From Lewinellaceae bacterium (lineage in GTDB: Bacteria; Bacteroidota; Bacteroidia; Chitinophagales; Saprospiraceae): a stretch of DNA of 64,000 nt. The stretch covers positions 62,001-126,000 of the forward strand of contig JACJYG010000012.1 of NCBI GenBank assembly GCA_020636215.1, read 5' to 3'. This document shows positions 52,662-61,944 of this stretch, piece by piece. The translations under genes were made by a program, and so were the position numbers. Under the pieces are notes generated by a model that ran no database searches, was not told the DNA's origin, and worked only from the letters and a program-made list of their open reading frames with translations. Positions within the stretch are counted from its first letter, which is position 1; every line of letters starts with the position of its first letter.

Positions 52662-53822
52662 ATGCCCGGCATCTACCTCCATATCCCTTTTTGCAAGCAG
52701 GCTTGCCACTATTGTAACTTCCATTTCTCCACCTCACTGAAGTATAAAGGGGAACTGGTGCAGGCTATGCTGCGGGAGCTGGAGTTGAGGAAAGACTATC
52801 TGGTGGAAAAAGAACTGGACAGTATCTACTTCGGGGGCGGCACACCCAGCCTGCTGACAGAAGCAGAGTTGATGCTCTTTTTCGAGAACATCGGAAAGTA
52901 TTTTACCCTAAAACCCGGCGCTGAGATCACCCTGGAAGCTAATCCCGACGACATTACACCGGAGAAGCTCCAGTCTCTCCGCCATACGCCCGTTAACCGG
53001 CTAAGCATCGGTATCCAATCTTTCCACGAAGAAGACTTGCGCTTCTTCAACCGCGCCCACAGTGCCTCTGAAGCCCGAGCCTGTCTGGCCCGCGCCCTCG
53101 ACGCCGACTTCAACGATTTGACCATCGATCTCATCTTCGGCTCTCCCACAACTACGGATGAACGTTGGGCAGAGAACCTGAACCTCGCTTTTAGTTACGA
53201 TATCCCACATATATCCTGTTATGCTTTGACCGTGGAGGAGCGTACAGCCCTGGCTCATTTTATCAAAACCGGAAAAGCTCCCGCTGTGGAGGAGGACAAG
53301 GCTGCCCGGCAATACGAGCACCTCATGGCCGAAATGGCCACTCATGGGTACATACAATACGAGATATCCAATTTCGCTAAACCAGGCCGCTTTGCGGTGC
53401 ACAACTCCAACTATTGGCGGGGGGAACCCTACCTCGGCCTGGGCCCCTCTGCCCATAGCTTCAATGGAGAAAGCAGGCAGTGGAATGTGGCGAATAATAC
53501 CAAATATATCCGGCTGCTAACAAACGAAACAGGTTTTGAAAACCTGCCTCGTCTTGCCCCTGGGCTCTTCGAAATCGAACAACTCACCCCTGTTGATCGC
53601 TACAACGAGTACGTTATGACGGGCCTACGCACCATTTGGGGCGTTGAGCTGTCCCGCCTTCGGCAAATTGGGCCTGAATTTGAAACCTACTTCCTGCAAA
53701 ATGTACAGGTATTTATCGAGGAAGGGAAGGCGGATCGGGTTGAGGATACCGTTCTATTGACCGATGCCGGAAAATTTTTGGCGGATGGAATTGCAGCAGA
53801 GTTGTTTGCAAGAAAGGATTGA
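52662..53822 (+). CDS. hemW: radical SAM family heme chaperone HemW
   Basis: A 386-residue protein. CKQACHYCNF gives the cluster cysteines Cys11, Cys15 and Cys18. The following blocks SIYFGGGTPSLL, ITLEANPDDIT, VNRLSIGIQSF and DLIFGSPTTT are those of HemN-related proteins. The short N-terminal region and lack of the HemN-specific second Cys stretch mark HemW, a heme-binding chaperone rather than an oxygen-independent coproporphyrinogen oxidase. It is the last gene of a likely three-gene unit with the TlpA-like protein and the esterase. Confidence 0.85.
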   Translation: MPGIYLHIPFCKQACHYCNFHFSTSLKYKGELVQAMLRELELRKDYLVEKELDSIYFGGGTPSLLTEAELMLFFENIGKYFTLKPGAEITLEANPDDITPEKLQSLRHTPVNRLSIGIQSFHEEDLRFFNRAHSASEARACLARALDADFNDLTIDLIFGSPTTTDERWAENLNLAFSYDIPHISCYALTVEERTALAHFIKTGKAPAVEEDKAARQYEHLMAEMATHGYIQYEISNFAKPGRFAVHNSNYWRGEPYLGLGPSAHSFNGESRQWNVANNTKYIRLLTNETGFENLPRLAPGLFEIEQLTPVDRYNEYVMTGLRTIWGVELSRLRQIGPEFETYFLQNVQVFIEEGKADRVEDTVLLTDAGKFLADGIAAELFARKD

Positions 53823-53918
53823 CCACCACCCGCCATGCGATCCCGTTTCGTTTCAGAAGTGTAATTATTTTGATTAAGTTTTTTTTTTGACTCAATTTCC
53901 GCTCTTGGCTTCGTTTTT

Positions 53919-54050
53919 GTTTTAAAACATTTTGTAAAAATTATTTTTTAGAACCTGAATAAAATCAATACGCAAAGGTTTTGTTTTAAATGAGGTCGAG
54001 ATTAAAGGAATTTATTGTGTGAAAATAAAACAAAAAAATTGTTTTAAAAC
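53919..54050. promoter_or_regulatory. three GTTTTAAA(AC) palindrome boxes upstream of the AntA-like gene
   Basis: GTTTTAAAAC occurs perfectly at 53919-53928 and 54041-54050, and as GTTTTAAATG at 53983-53992. They are about 60 bases apart, and the last abuts the -33 TTG. Spaced, similar palindromes in front of a regulatory-type gene suggest operator sites. Confidence 0.5.
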
Positions 54051-54081
54051 TTGCTTTTATAAAACAAATCGTGCACCTTTG
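54051..54081 (+). promoter_or_regulatory. promoter of the AntA-like gene
   Basis: TTG at 54051-54053, 20 bases, CACCTTTG at 54074-54081, matching the Bacteroidota pattern in all but one conserved base. The ATG is at 54108. Confidence 0.6.
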
Positions 54082-54100
54082 TATACATAACCAGTATACA
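54080..54100. promoter_or_regulatory. TGTATAC-N7-GTATACA inverted repeat at the start of transcription
   Basis: TGTATAC (54080-54086) and GTATACA (54094-54100) form a perfect 7-base inverted repeat overlapping the -7 element's end and the predicted +1. This is the typical location of a repressor operator. Confidence 0.5.
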
Positions 54101-54107
54101 CCCTATC

Positions 54108-54917
54108 ATGGAACTTCAGGTATACGTCAGCAAAAAAGGAACAAAAGTGGTTTCGGCAACAAACCTACACCAGGCATTACAGCTGCCGGACCATCACTAT
54201 GCCGTAACGGTCAAAAATTGGCTAACCGATATCTATGAATTTAGAGACGGTATCCGCCGGCCGGTTAAAATGCAGGACTTCGCGCCCCGCAATGTGCCGG
54301 GTAACACCATCCTGAAGGACTACTACCTTACAGTGGAATTGGCGAAACTCATTACGCTCAATTCCAAAAGCAAAGCCAAATTGAAGTACGCCAAATGGCT
54401 GTTTTCTATGGAAGACGAACCGGAACATACGGACCGGCTAAGTAAGGAACAGGTGTATCATGTGTTGGAACTGGCAAAGGCCATGGGCATGGTTTCCTGC
54501 CAGGAAGCAGCTGAAAAGCGGCATCTGAAGATCTATGAACAACGCAATGGTGGCGACGCTACCAACTGGTGGAAGCACCGCGCACAAGTGCTGGGCTATT
54601 CCGCCGAGTCGCTCCGGCAAAGATTATATGCTCAGGGGAAAAAATCCAGAGGGAAAACTCAACGTCATTTGCTCATGCAACTGGACCCCTACGAGCTGAT
54701 CCGAACCGGAGTCATTGATCTTTTTATGGCTATGGGCAAAAATGAACACTTTGCCCGGAGCATGGGTGACCTGGCTAAAACCTTTGCCCGGGAATTGAAG
54801 GTGGAAATTTTCGACGACCGGAGCGAAGCGCTCCTCTTTGCACCCAATGCCAATGACCGCCTGGTGAATGAGCTGAAAGCCTTTGAACATGCCGGCCGGC
54901 TGAGTGTTTGGTCGTAG
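54108..54917 (+). CDS. AntA/KilA-type antirepressor-like protein
   Basis: A 269-residue soluble protein. Residues about 1-105 resemble the phage AntA/AntB antirepressor DNA-binding domain: TKVVSATNLHQALQL, VKNWLTDIYEF, MQDFAP, and DYYLTVELAKLITLNSKSKAK. The C-terminal half (about 110-269) is helical and unfamiliar. No phage genes are nearby, so it is either a domesticated antirepressor or a chromosomal regulator built on this fold. Its promoter carries several palindromes, suggesting autoregulation. It converges with the mutase gene, 11 bases away. Confidence 0.6.
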   Translation: MELQVYVSKKGTKVVSATNLHQALQLPDHHYAVTVKNWLTDIYEFRDGIRRPVKMQDFAPRNVPGNTILKDYYLTVELAKLITLNSKSKAKLKYAKWLFSMEDEPEHTDRLSKEQVYHVLELAKAMGMVSCQEAAEKRHLKIYEQRNGGDATNWWKHRAQVLGYSAESLRQRLYAQGKKSRGKTQRHLLMQLDPYELIRTGVIDLFMAMGKNEHFARSMGDLAKTFARELKVEIFDDRSEALLFAPNANDRLVNELKAFEHAGRLSVWS

Positions 54918-54928
54918 CCAATAAGCCG

Positions 54929-57070
54929 TTAGTTTTCCACTTTTAAACTCTCGATTAGTACTTCCAATATCTGGCTGGCAGCGCGGGCGATTTTGGTACC
55001 TGGGCCAAAGATTCCGGCAACACCCTGCTGATAGAGGAATTCGTAATCCTGATGTGGGATCACCCCACCAACCACCACCATTATATCTTCCCGGCCGAGT
55101 TTTTTCAATTCCTGAATTGTTTGGGGGACCAGGCTTTTATGGCCAGCGGCAAGAGAAGAAATGCCCAGAATATGTACGTCGTTCTCTGCGGCTTGCCGGG
55201 CAGCTTCTGCCGGTGTCTGGAAGAGCGGTCCGATATCCACGTCGAAGCCCAGGTCGGCAAAGCTGGTGGCAATGACCTTTGCGCCGCGGTCGTGGCCATC
55301 CTGGCCGAGCTTGGCGACCATGATTCGCGGGCGGCGGCCTTCTAGTTCGGCAAACTGGTCGGCAAGAGCCTGCGCTTGTTTAAATTCCTCATTGGCGCTT
55401 ATTTCACTGGAGTAAACGCCGGAAACAGATCTTGTTTGAGCGACAAACCGGCCGAAATGGCGTTCCATGGCTTCAGATAGCTCACCAAGTGTAGCCCGCA
55501 AGCGGGCGGCTTTAACGGCCAGATCCAACAGGTTGCCTTCCCCGGTCTTGGCGCAGTGGTATAGAGCTTCTAAAGCAGACTGCACCGCCCGCTCATCGCG
55601 CAGGGCCTTCACTTCTTTTATCCGTTTGATCTGTGCCTCCCGGACAGCGGTATTGTCTACTTCAAGAATGTCTATGGGCGCTTCACTTTCCAGTTGGAAA
55701 ATGTTGACACCAACGATTTGATCCTTACCGCTATCGATACGAGCCTGTTTTCGGGCTGCGGCTTCTTCAATGCGAAGCTTGGGAAGCCCCTGCTCGATGG
55801 CTTTCGCCATGCCGCCAAGTGCCTCCACTTCCTCAATATGCTGCCAGGCGCGCTTTGCGAGGCGGTCGGTCAGATATTCAACGTAGTATGAACCCGCCCA
55901 AGGGTCTACTGCTTTGGTAATATCAGTTTCTTTTTGCAGGTAGAGCTGCGTGTCACGGGCAATTTTGGCGGAGAAATCTGTAGGCAGGGCAATGGCTTCG
56001 TCCAGGGAGTTGGTGTGTAAGGATTGGGTCCCGCCCAGCACGGCAGCCAGTGCTTCTATGCAAGTGCGCGCCACATTGTTGAACGGGTCTTGTTCCGTCA
56101 GGCTCCAGCCGGAGGTCTGACAGTGGGTGCGCAAGGCCATGGATTTGTTGTTCTGTGGCTCAAACTGTTTGACGATCTTCGCCCATAGCATCCGCCCGGC
56201 CCGCATCTTGGCGATTTCCATAAAATGGTTCATACCAATGCCCCAGAAAAAGGAGATACGGGGAGCAAAATCATCGATTTTCAGGCCCACCTTCAGGCCG
56301 GCGCGCAGGTATTCCAGGCCATCGGCAAGCGTATAAGCCAGCTCAATATCGGCCGGAGCACCGGCTTCGTGCATGTGGTAACCACTGATGCTGATAGAGT
56401 TGAACCGCGGCATGTGCCGGGCCGTAAATTCAAAAATATCAGCGATGATGCGCATGGAAGGCTCCGGCGGGTAGATATAGGTATTGCGCACCATGAACTC
56501 TTTCAGAATGTCGTTTTGGATGGTGCCGCTCAATTGTTCCAACGCCACCCCCTGCTCTTCCGCTGCAATGATGTAAAAAGCCATAATAGGAATGACCGCT
56601 CCATTCATGGTCATGGAAACCGACATTTTATCCAGGGGGATCTGATCGAACAAAGTTTTCATATCCTCCACTGTGTCGATAGCAACCCCGGCTTTGCCAA
56701 CATCACCAAACACGCGCTCGTGGCTGGAATCGTAGCCCCGGTGAGTGGCCAGGTCGAACGCGACGGAGAGCCCTTTCTGGCCCTGCGCAAGATTGCGGCG
56801 ATAAAAGGCATTGCTTTCTTCGGCTGTGGAGAACCCGGAATATTGGCGGATAGTCCAGGGGTGGACGGTATACATAGAGCTGTAGGGGCCACGGAGAAAA
56901 GGAGGGATGCCAGCGGCGTATGACAAGTGGGCCATTCCTCTGATATCGTCCGGCCCGAAAACGGGTGGAACGGGTATGTTTTCCGGGGCTACCCATTCTT
57001 CGCCTTTGCGGTTGCCGGCTTCCAATGCTTTGCGGTCGAGTTGCATTTTGCTAAAATCCGGGCGCGACAT
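54929..57070 (-). CDS. methylmalonyl-CoA mutase, cobalamin-binding large chain
   Basis: A 713-residue enzyme that interconverts methylmalonyl-CoA and succinyl-CoA using adenosylcobalamin, cytoplasmic. The ATG at 57070 is used rather than an upstream Met, since MSRPDFSKMQLDRK is a normal start. The catalytic barrel (about 20-540) has GPYSSMYTVHPWTIRQYSGF and ISISGYHMHEAGAP. The C-terminal B12 domain has the LGQDGHDRGAKV motif with the cobalt-binding His593 and the GVIPHQDYEFL loop. No small subunit or GTPase chaperone is encoded here; the partner chain is presumably elsewhere. Confidence 0.95.
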   Translation of the reverse strand: MSRPDFSKMQLDRKALEAGNRKGEEWVAPENIPVPPVFGPDDIRGMAHLSYAAGIPPFLRGPYSSMYTVHPWTIRQYSGFSTAEESNAFYRRNLAQGQKGLSVAFDLATHRGYDSSHERVFGDVGKAGVAIDTVEDMKTLFDQIPLDKMSVSMTMNGAVIPIMAFYIIAAEEQGVALEQLSGTIQNDILKEFMVRNTYIYPPEPSMRIIADIFEFTARHMPRFNSISISGYHMHEAGAPADIELAYTLADGLEYLRAGLKVGLKIDDFAPRISFFWGIGMNHFMEIAKMRAGRMLWAKIVKQFEPQNNKSMALRTHCQTSGWSLTEQDPFNNVARTCIEALAAVLGGTQSLHTNSLDEAIALPTDFSAKIARDTQLYLQKETDITKAVDPWAGSYYVEYLTDRLAKRAWQHIEEVEALGGMAKAIEQGLPKLRIEEAAARKQARIDSGKDQIVGVNIFQLESEAPIDILEVDNTAVREAQIKRIKEVKALRDERAVQSALEALYHCAKTGEGNLLDLAVKAARLRATLGELSEAMERHFGRFVAQTRSVSGVYSSEISANEEFKQAQALADQFAELEGRRPRIMVAKLGQDGHDRGAKVIATSFADLGFDVDIGPLFQTPAEAARQAAENDVHILGISSLAAGHKSLVPQTIQELKKLGREDIMVVVGGVIPHQDYEFLYQQGVAGIFGPGTKIARAASQILEVLIESLKVEN

Positions 57071-57218
57071 ATCTATGGTTTTTGGTTGCTTCCAAATATA
57101 GTACAAGATAACAAACTGCAACCAATAAGAAAAGGGCGCCCTCCGAATTCGGAAGGCATCCCTCTCCTGTCGTCGAAAAACTACCAGCTCTTTTGGTTTT
57201 TTGAATACGACTTAGGTG

Positions 57219-57764
57219 TTATTCCCGGATGAATTGTTGAGGAAATCGCTGCCCGGCTTGTTCCAGAATAAGCAGATAGGGCCCTGACGGGAGTCCGCTT
57301 AGTCCGATCTCCGTTTCGAATAAGCCTTCATCGGCTTCGTACTCCCGGCGAAGGAGTTCCTGCCCAGATAGGCTGAATACGCTGATTTTTAGCGGAGAAG
57401 CAACTGCTTCGAACCGGGCCTTCAGATAATCAGAAGCCGGGTTTGGGAAAAGCTGAACGCCTGCGATGGCCTGGGTCAAAGAATTACCGGAGGGGTGAGG
57501 AGCAGCCTCAACCTCCTTAACCTCCTCAACCTCCTCAACCTCCACTTTCCGGCCCAGGCAAATCCTTAAGGGCATGGTCATTAGTACATCCACCGGCCGG
57601 CCACGCTGCCGGCCGGGCATCCAGCGAATATCCTGGTCGATCATCAATTGCAACACCCGCAGGGTTTCTTCTCCTGCGCCGCCGCCAATATCCCTAAGGA
57701 GCTGCGGGTTTTCCATCTGCCCTGCTCTGGTGACAGTGAAACGCACCACAACGGTTCCTTCCAC
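57219..57764 (-). CDS. TonB C-terminal domain joined to a T9SS sorting tail, start uncertain
   Basis: The frame is 181 codons from a GTG at 57764, but reading is open upstream to a stop near 57941 without any ATG. The preceding residues (NVIWHAIGSNPAPF, NLQLYGYGIL, RVFLYPKDACVEGTVVVRF) clearly belong to the same protein. Residues about 1-75 are a TonB-C domain (MENPQLLRDIGGGAGEETLRV, MPGRQRGRPVDVLM), followed by a Glu/Val tract VEVEEVEEVKEVEAAPHP coded by the CTCAAC microsatellite, then a T9SS tail (VQLFPNPASDYL, ISVFSLSGQELL, GLPSGPYLLILE). The true N-terminus may be lost or have a rare start. Confidence 0.6.
   Translation of the reverse strand: MEGTVVVRFTVTRAGQMENPQLLRDIGGGAGEETLRVLQLMIDQDIRWMPGRQRGRPVDVLMTMPLRICLGRKVEVEEVEEVKEVEAAPHPSGNSLTQAIAGVQLFPNPASDYLKARFEAVASPLKISVFSLSGQELLRREYEADEGLFETEIGLSGLPSGPYLLILEQAGQRFPQQFIRE
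57506..57544. repeat. CTCAAC/TTAACC microsatellite inside the TonB-T9SS gene
   Basis: A tract of CTCAACCTC and CTTAACCTC units like that at 107-168. Here it is in frame and codes for the EV/EEVKEV linker, so slippage would lengthen or shorten the linker, or shift the frame if the unit number is not a multiple of three bases. Confidence 0.6.
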
Positions 57765-57990
57765 ACAGGCATCCTTAGGATACAGAAATACCCTTTTGTG
57801 TATTTGTAGAATGCCATAGCCATAAAGTTGAAGGTTGAAGGGAGCAGGATTACTGCCTATGGCGTGCCATATAACATTATAACCTGTTCCCCTCGAACCT
57901 CTATTTAGTGAGGATAGATTTCTTTTCAGAAGTTTGTATTACCGCTTATTTGGCGCAAGCGCGATCCTGAAAATTCGGTAAATCCCGGCC

Positions 57991-58746
57991 TCATTTTAAT
58001 TGAAACCGCACCGGCATATTTATCTGCACTCTTACCGGGCGGCCGCGCTGCAGGCCAGGCGTCCACTTGGGCATATTATTGGCCACTCGCAGGGCTTCTT
58101 TACCGCAGTTACCCCCAATATCTCTTATCACGTGGGCTTCGGTGACGGAGCCATCCTTTTCGATAATGAACTGCACTACCACCAGCCCTTCAATATTATT
58201 GGTCCGGGCGAAGTCCGGGTAGCGGATATTTTCAGCAAAATAGCGGAGTACGGCGCGGTCTGAGCAGAGCTCCCGTTCGTCCTTGCTAGGGGCAGAGGCA
58301 CAGTCGCCAAAGCGGGGCATTTCTTCAACAATCTTAAAGATGTCACTTTGGTTGTCTTCCTGCTTGAAAACGATCAAAGGTGCAGGATTCGGGCTTTCCG
58401 GGCTAGTAGCCGGCCTGGAGATGTCTTCAGAACGAGCCAAGCCATCCACCGATTCTTCGATGGTTAATTGGAATGGCTCGGCGGCAAACTCTGGCGTTTC
58501 TTCTGCAATGATTTCATTGGATAAATGGACGGGTGGCGGCGGCATAGGCCTGGACGGCTGCTGAATAGTGCGCACCACTTCAATTTCCGGCTCATCATTG
58601 AGGCTGTCAAACGGCATATCGTCGGACTCATAATGGGCAGTAGTCCAGTTGATTGCCAACAAAGCTATAGCCAAAGAGATAGCCAGGCCGACCTTAAAAT
58701 AGATCGTCCGGTTCTTTTCTAAACGGGAGATATCTTGACGCTTCAT
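57991..58746 (-). CDS. TonB C-terminal-domain membrane protein
   Basis: A 251-residue protein anchored by one helix near the N-terminus (VGLAISLAIALLAINWTTAHY). A Pro-rich linker (SRPMPPPPVHL) crosses the periplasm. The C-terminal domain (about 165-251: CSDRAVLRYFAENIRYPDFAR, VQFIIEKDGSVTEAHVIRDIGGN, WTPGLQRGRPVRVQINMPVRF) is TonB-like and would transmit energy to outer-membrane receptors. Its C-domain is clearly related to that of the gene downstream. No ExbB/ExbD or receptor is encoded beside it. Confidence 0.85.
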   Translation of the reverse strand: MKRQDISRLEKNRTIYFKVGLAISLAIALLAINWTTAHYESDDMPFDSLNDEPEIEVVRTIQQPSRPMPPPPVHLSNEIIAEETPEFAAEPFQLTIEESVDGLARSEDISRPATSPESPNPAPLIVFKQEDNQSDIFKIVEEMPRFGDCASAPSKDERELCSDRAVLRYFAENIRYPDFARTNNIEGLVVVQFIIEKDGSVTEAHVIRDIGGNCGKEALRVANNMPKWTPGLQRGRPVRVQINMPVRFQLK

Positions 58747-58839
58747 GTGATAGCTTTTGTTATCAGCATCGGGCCCAATGCTGATTTGTTAAATTCCCGC
58801 GGAAGTCTTTCAACCAGATAGATGCAAAGGCGTTCTATT

Positions 58840-58873
58840 TTGGTGCGTGGAATATTGATTTTTGATACTTTTG
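58840..58873 (+). promoter_or_regulatory. possible promoter of the M16 peptidase gene
   Basis: TACTTTTG at 58866-58873 is a perfect TAnnTTTG; TTG at 58840-58842 lies 23 bases before it, a little far. It lies 40 bases before the GTG start. Confidence 0.4.
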
Positions 58874-58913
58874 CGCACTGAAGGTTAAGCCTTCTAACAA
58901 AAAAAGATGTATT

Positions 58914-60170
58914 GTGATAAAATTTGAAAGGTTTGAACTGGACAACGGCCTTCGGGTGCTGGTCCATGAAGATGACAGTACGCCCATGGCCACTGTCAAC
59001 GTCCTGTATAATGTCGGGGCGCGGGACGAATCACCTGATAAAACGGGCTTCGCTCATTTATTCGAGCACCTGATGTTTGGCGGTTCCGCCAATATTCCCG
59101 ATTTCGATACGCCCATTCAAATGGCGGGGGGAGAGAATAATGCTTTCACCAATAATGATATTACCAACTTTTACGACGTTCTGCCCATCCAGAATCTGGA
59201 GACGGCTTTCTGGCTGGAGTCCGACCGCATGGTGGCGCTAAATTTTGACGAGAAGGTACTTGAGGTGCAACGGAAGGTCGTCGTGGAAGAATTTAAAGAA
59301 ACCTGCCTCAATCAGCCCTACGGCGATGTATGGCACTATATTTCCGATATGGCCTACAAGGTGCATCCCTACCGTTGGCCAACGATCGGGAAAGTGCCTA
59401 AACATGTTGAGGATGCTACCATGGAAGATGTCAAAAGCTTCTTCTACCATTTTTACCGGCCTAATAATGCCATACTGGTGGTTGCTGGCCCGGTTAAAAC
59501 CGAAGAAGTGAAACGGCTGACGGAAAAATGGTTCGGTGATATCCCTCGGGGTGAGCAAGTCCTTCGGAAATTACCCCAGGAACCGCCGCAAAAGCGCCTG
59601 GAGAAACGCATCCGGGAAGCCAATGTGCCCGTGGACGCTATCTATCTGGCTTTTCACATGCCCGCCCGCACCGACCCGGATTACTACATCGTCGACCTGA
59701 TCTCCGATGTTCTTAGTAATGGCAATTCTTCCCGCCTGTATCGCCGCTTGCTTAAAGAGCAGCAGCTCTTCACCAGCATCGATTGCTACGTCTCCGGCAG
59801 CATCGACCCCGGCCTGCTGATCATCGAAGGCAAACCGGCAGAGGGCATCACGCTCGAAAAAGCATCTGAGGCCATCTGGAAAGAACTGGAGCAGCTAAAA
59901 GCAGAACCTATACCCGAACAGGAACTCCAGAAGGTGAAGAATAAGGCGGAAAGTACACTGGTATTCTCCGAGCTGAGTGCGCTGAACAAAGCCATCAATC
60001 TGGCCTACTTTGAGTTGCTGGGGGATGCGGACCTTATCAATAGAGAAGCAGAATTGTATCAGCAGGTGACCACTGATTCCCTGCAACGTGTATCCAAAGC
60101 GCTCTTTATCGAAGATAATTGTTCCGAATTGTTCTACAAAGCCCAAAAAGGAGAAGTGAAGGTAGTATAG
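58914..60170 (+). CDS. M16-family zinc peptidase
   Basis: A 418-residue peptidase starting with GTG at 58914; the only nearby ATG is out of frame. The inverted zinc motif HLFEH gives His48, Glu51 and His52, with a third ligand in the VVVEEF stretch (Glu125/126). The C-terminal half (FGDIPRGEQVLRKL, GNSSRLYRRLLKEQQLF) is the inactive second M16 domain. There is no signal peptide, so it is cytoplasmic. Members process peptides, including leader peptides and mistargeted fragments. Confidence 0.9.
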   Translation: MIKFERFELDNGLRVLVHEDDSTPMATVNVLYNVGARDESPDKTGFAHLFEHLMFGGSANIPDFDTPIQMAGGENNAFTNNDITNFYDVLPIQNLETAFWLESDRMVALNFDEKVLEVQRKVVVEEFKETCLNQPYGDVWHYISDMAYKVHPYRWPTIGKVPKHVEDATMEDVKSFFYHFYRPNNAILVVAGPVKTEEVKRLTEKWFGDIPRGEQVLRKLPQEPPQKRLEKRIREANVPVDAIYLAFHMPARTDPDYYIVDLISDVLSNGNSSRLYRRLLKEQQLFTSIDCYVSGSIDPGLLIIEGKPAEGITLEKASEAIWKELEQLKAEPIPEQELQKVKNKAESTLVFSELSALNKAINLAYFELLGDADLINREAELYQQVTTDSLQRVSKALFIEDNCSELFYKAQKGEVKVV

Positions 60171-60210
60171 CCGAGGGGGTGCCGTTCATCAGTCCACGTT
60201 AACCCCCTAC

Positions 60211-60480
60211 CTACAAAATGCCGGTAAGCAACAACAAAAGGAGCAGTAACAACAACCCCCAGCGGATAAGCCGCCATAAGCGCGGATGGTGCTGGAAATA
60301 AAGCGCGAAGCTTTCTACAAACAAAACCACCGCCAGGCCAATGATCATCGTCATAGCCCAGTTGGTGGCCCAGGCCTTGAATAAAAAAGCGCCAACCGCA
60401 ATTACTATAGTGAGCAGCGTGTAAATCCGAGTCGACCAACTCAGGTCCCGGTGGAATTCGTTCAATGTCTTACCTGGCAT
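60211..60480 (-). CDS. small membrane protein
   Basis: An 89-residue protein with two to three membrane helices (IYTLLTIVIAVGAFLFKAW, MTMIIGLAVVLFVESFALYF, WGLLLLLLLLLLTGIL) joined by basic loops. Likely real given its regular hydrophobic pattern and own start, but no family is known. It lies between the M16 peptidase and the phosphodiesterase. Confidence 0.55.
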   Translation of the reverse strand: MPGKTLNEFHRDLSWSTRIYTLLTIVIAVGAFLFKAWATNWAMTMIIGLAVVLFVESFALYFQHHPRLWRLIRWGLLLLLLLLLLTGIL

Positions 60481-60616
60481 AGTTCGTCGGTTTTCCCAAT
60501 AAGCTATCCCTTAACCGGGAAAAAGGAAATGATAAATGTCAGGTGGGAGGTTATTTGGGCGGAAGGCCGGAAGTAGCGCAAATTTTGTTGGTTTTACCGC
60601 CCTTCGGCTTTATGGA

Positions 60617-61858
60617 TTAATCCTTCAGTATGCCCCGTAGCACTTCCTCCTTTCCGTCGATGCCCGGAGGAATGGGCAGGCCCAGGATCCGGCATATCAA
60701 AGGGTAGACATGTATATTGCGAAAAGAAGGGATCGCAAGCCCTGTTTTGAAGGCGGGGCCGTTCGCGTAGAAAATAGCGTGCATCTCGAGGAATTCAGGG
60801 TCGAACCCATGTTCTCCTCCTTGTTTGAAATTATTGTTGCGCACCTGGGCTATCCGCCGGGAATCAGACAGGTAATATCCAAATTCCGGGATCAGAATGA
60901 AATCGCCCAGCCGCGGATTTTTTCCACCGGTGCGGTAAGCCGGAAATTCCGCTGATCGCCAGGCTTTGAAATGATTTTCCCTGCTTTTTAAAAACAGATA
61001 TGCGCTATCCGCATTAGCTCCATCTTTGAGGTAAACGTGAGCCAGCGCACCGTTGTTGGCGATCAGATATTGGCTCTCCTGTGCCAACGGATCGATATTG
61101 ATTAGTTTGTCCGGCCCCACATCCACCATTCCATGATCGGAAACGATGATGATATTTACCGGCAAGCCGCTGGCTTTTACGCCGTCGAACAGTTGGCCCA
61201 ATACGGTATCCAGTTCCATCAGCGCCTGCTGAATGGGCTGCTCATCACTGGGGCCATAACGGTGCCCGGCATCGTCCATCGTGGAAAAATACATGGCAAT
61301 GAAATGGGGGCGTTGCACTTCGGGAAGTTGTAACCACTGCAGCACCTGTTCCACCCTTTTTTCATTGGGAACATATCCGTCGTATGGGAAATAATAAGAG
61401 GGCCGAACGCCTTGGATACCGGCTTCAGAGCCAACAAAAAAATAGCTGGCTGCCACCATGCCGTTCTGCTCGGCCTTTACCCAAAGGGGGGTTCCACCAT
61501 ACCAGCTTCCATCCTCCACTGCGCTGCGCTTGCTGATCTTATACAGCTCACCCCGGCCGGGGTCGTAGAAGGTATTGTCAACCAGGCCATGGTTTTCAGG
61601 GTACAATCCGGTAGCAATGGTGTAATGGTTGGGGAAAGTCTTAGACGGGAAGCTGGGGATCATCGAAGCAGCCTGCACGCCTTCTTCAATAAACCGGCCG
61701 ATATTGGGGGGATGGAAACGCGTGGTGTAATCATACCGGTATCCATCACAGGAGATTAGTATAACGTAGGGTTTATCCAACTGGCTGGATTGGTTGGACT
61801 GAGCGGCAAGGGATACCGCCAGGAAAGAGAATAGCAAAACCTGGATAAAGAGTTTCAT
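60617..61858 (-). CDS. secreted type I phosphodiesterase / nucleotide pyrophosphatase
   Basis: A 413-residue alkaline-phosphatase-superfamily enzyme. The ATG at 61858 opens a signal peptide (LFIQVLLFSFLAVSLAAQ). Metal-binding Asp38 (VILISCDGYRYDY), the nucleophile Thr74 (FPSKTFPNHYT), YFSTMDDAGHRYGP, IIIVSDHGM and EHGFDPEF are in the order of ectonucleotide pyrophosphatases. These split nucleotides or phosphodiesters outside the cytoplasm. Monocistronic. Confidence 0.9.
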   Translation of the reverse strand: MKLFIQVLLFSFLAVSLAAQSNQSSQLDKPYVILISCDGYRYDYTTRFHPPNIGRFIEEGVQAASMIPSFPSKTFPNHYTIATGLYPENHGLVDNTFYDPGRGELYKISKRSAVEDGSWYGGTPLWVKAEQNGMVAASYFFVGSEAGIQGVRPSYYFPYDGYVPNEKRVEQVLQWLQLPEVQRPHFIAMYFSTMDDAGHRYGPSDEQPIQQALMELDTVLGQLFDGVKASGLPVNIIIVSDHGMVDVGPDKLINIDPLAQESQYLIANNGALAHVYLKDGANADSAYLFLKSRENHFKAWRSAEFPAYRTGGKNPRLGDFILIPEFGYYLSDSRRIAQVRNNNFKQGGEHGFDPEFLEMHAIFYANGPAFKTGLAIPSFRNIHVYPLICRILGLPIPPGIDGKEEVLRGILKD

Positions 61859-61944
61859 CAATGACTGTATTTGGCCTCCGGCAAAAGTAATTTTTAACCG
61901 AAACATCTGCCTCCGACAGGACTTTATGTTTAGGTTAATTGCTG

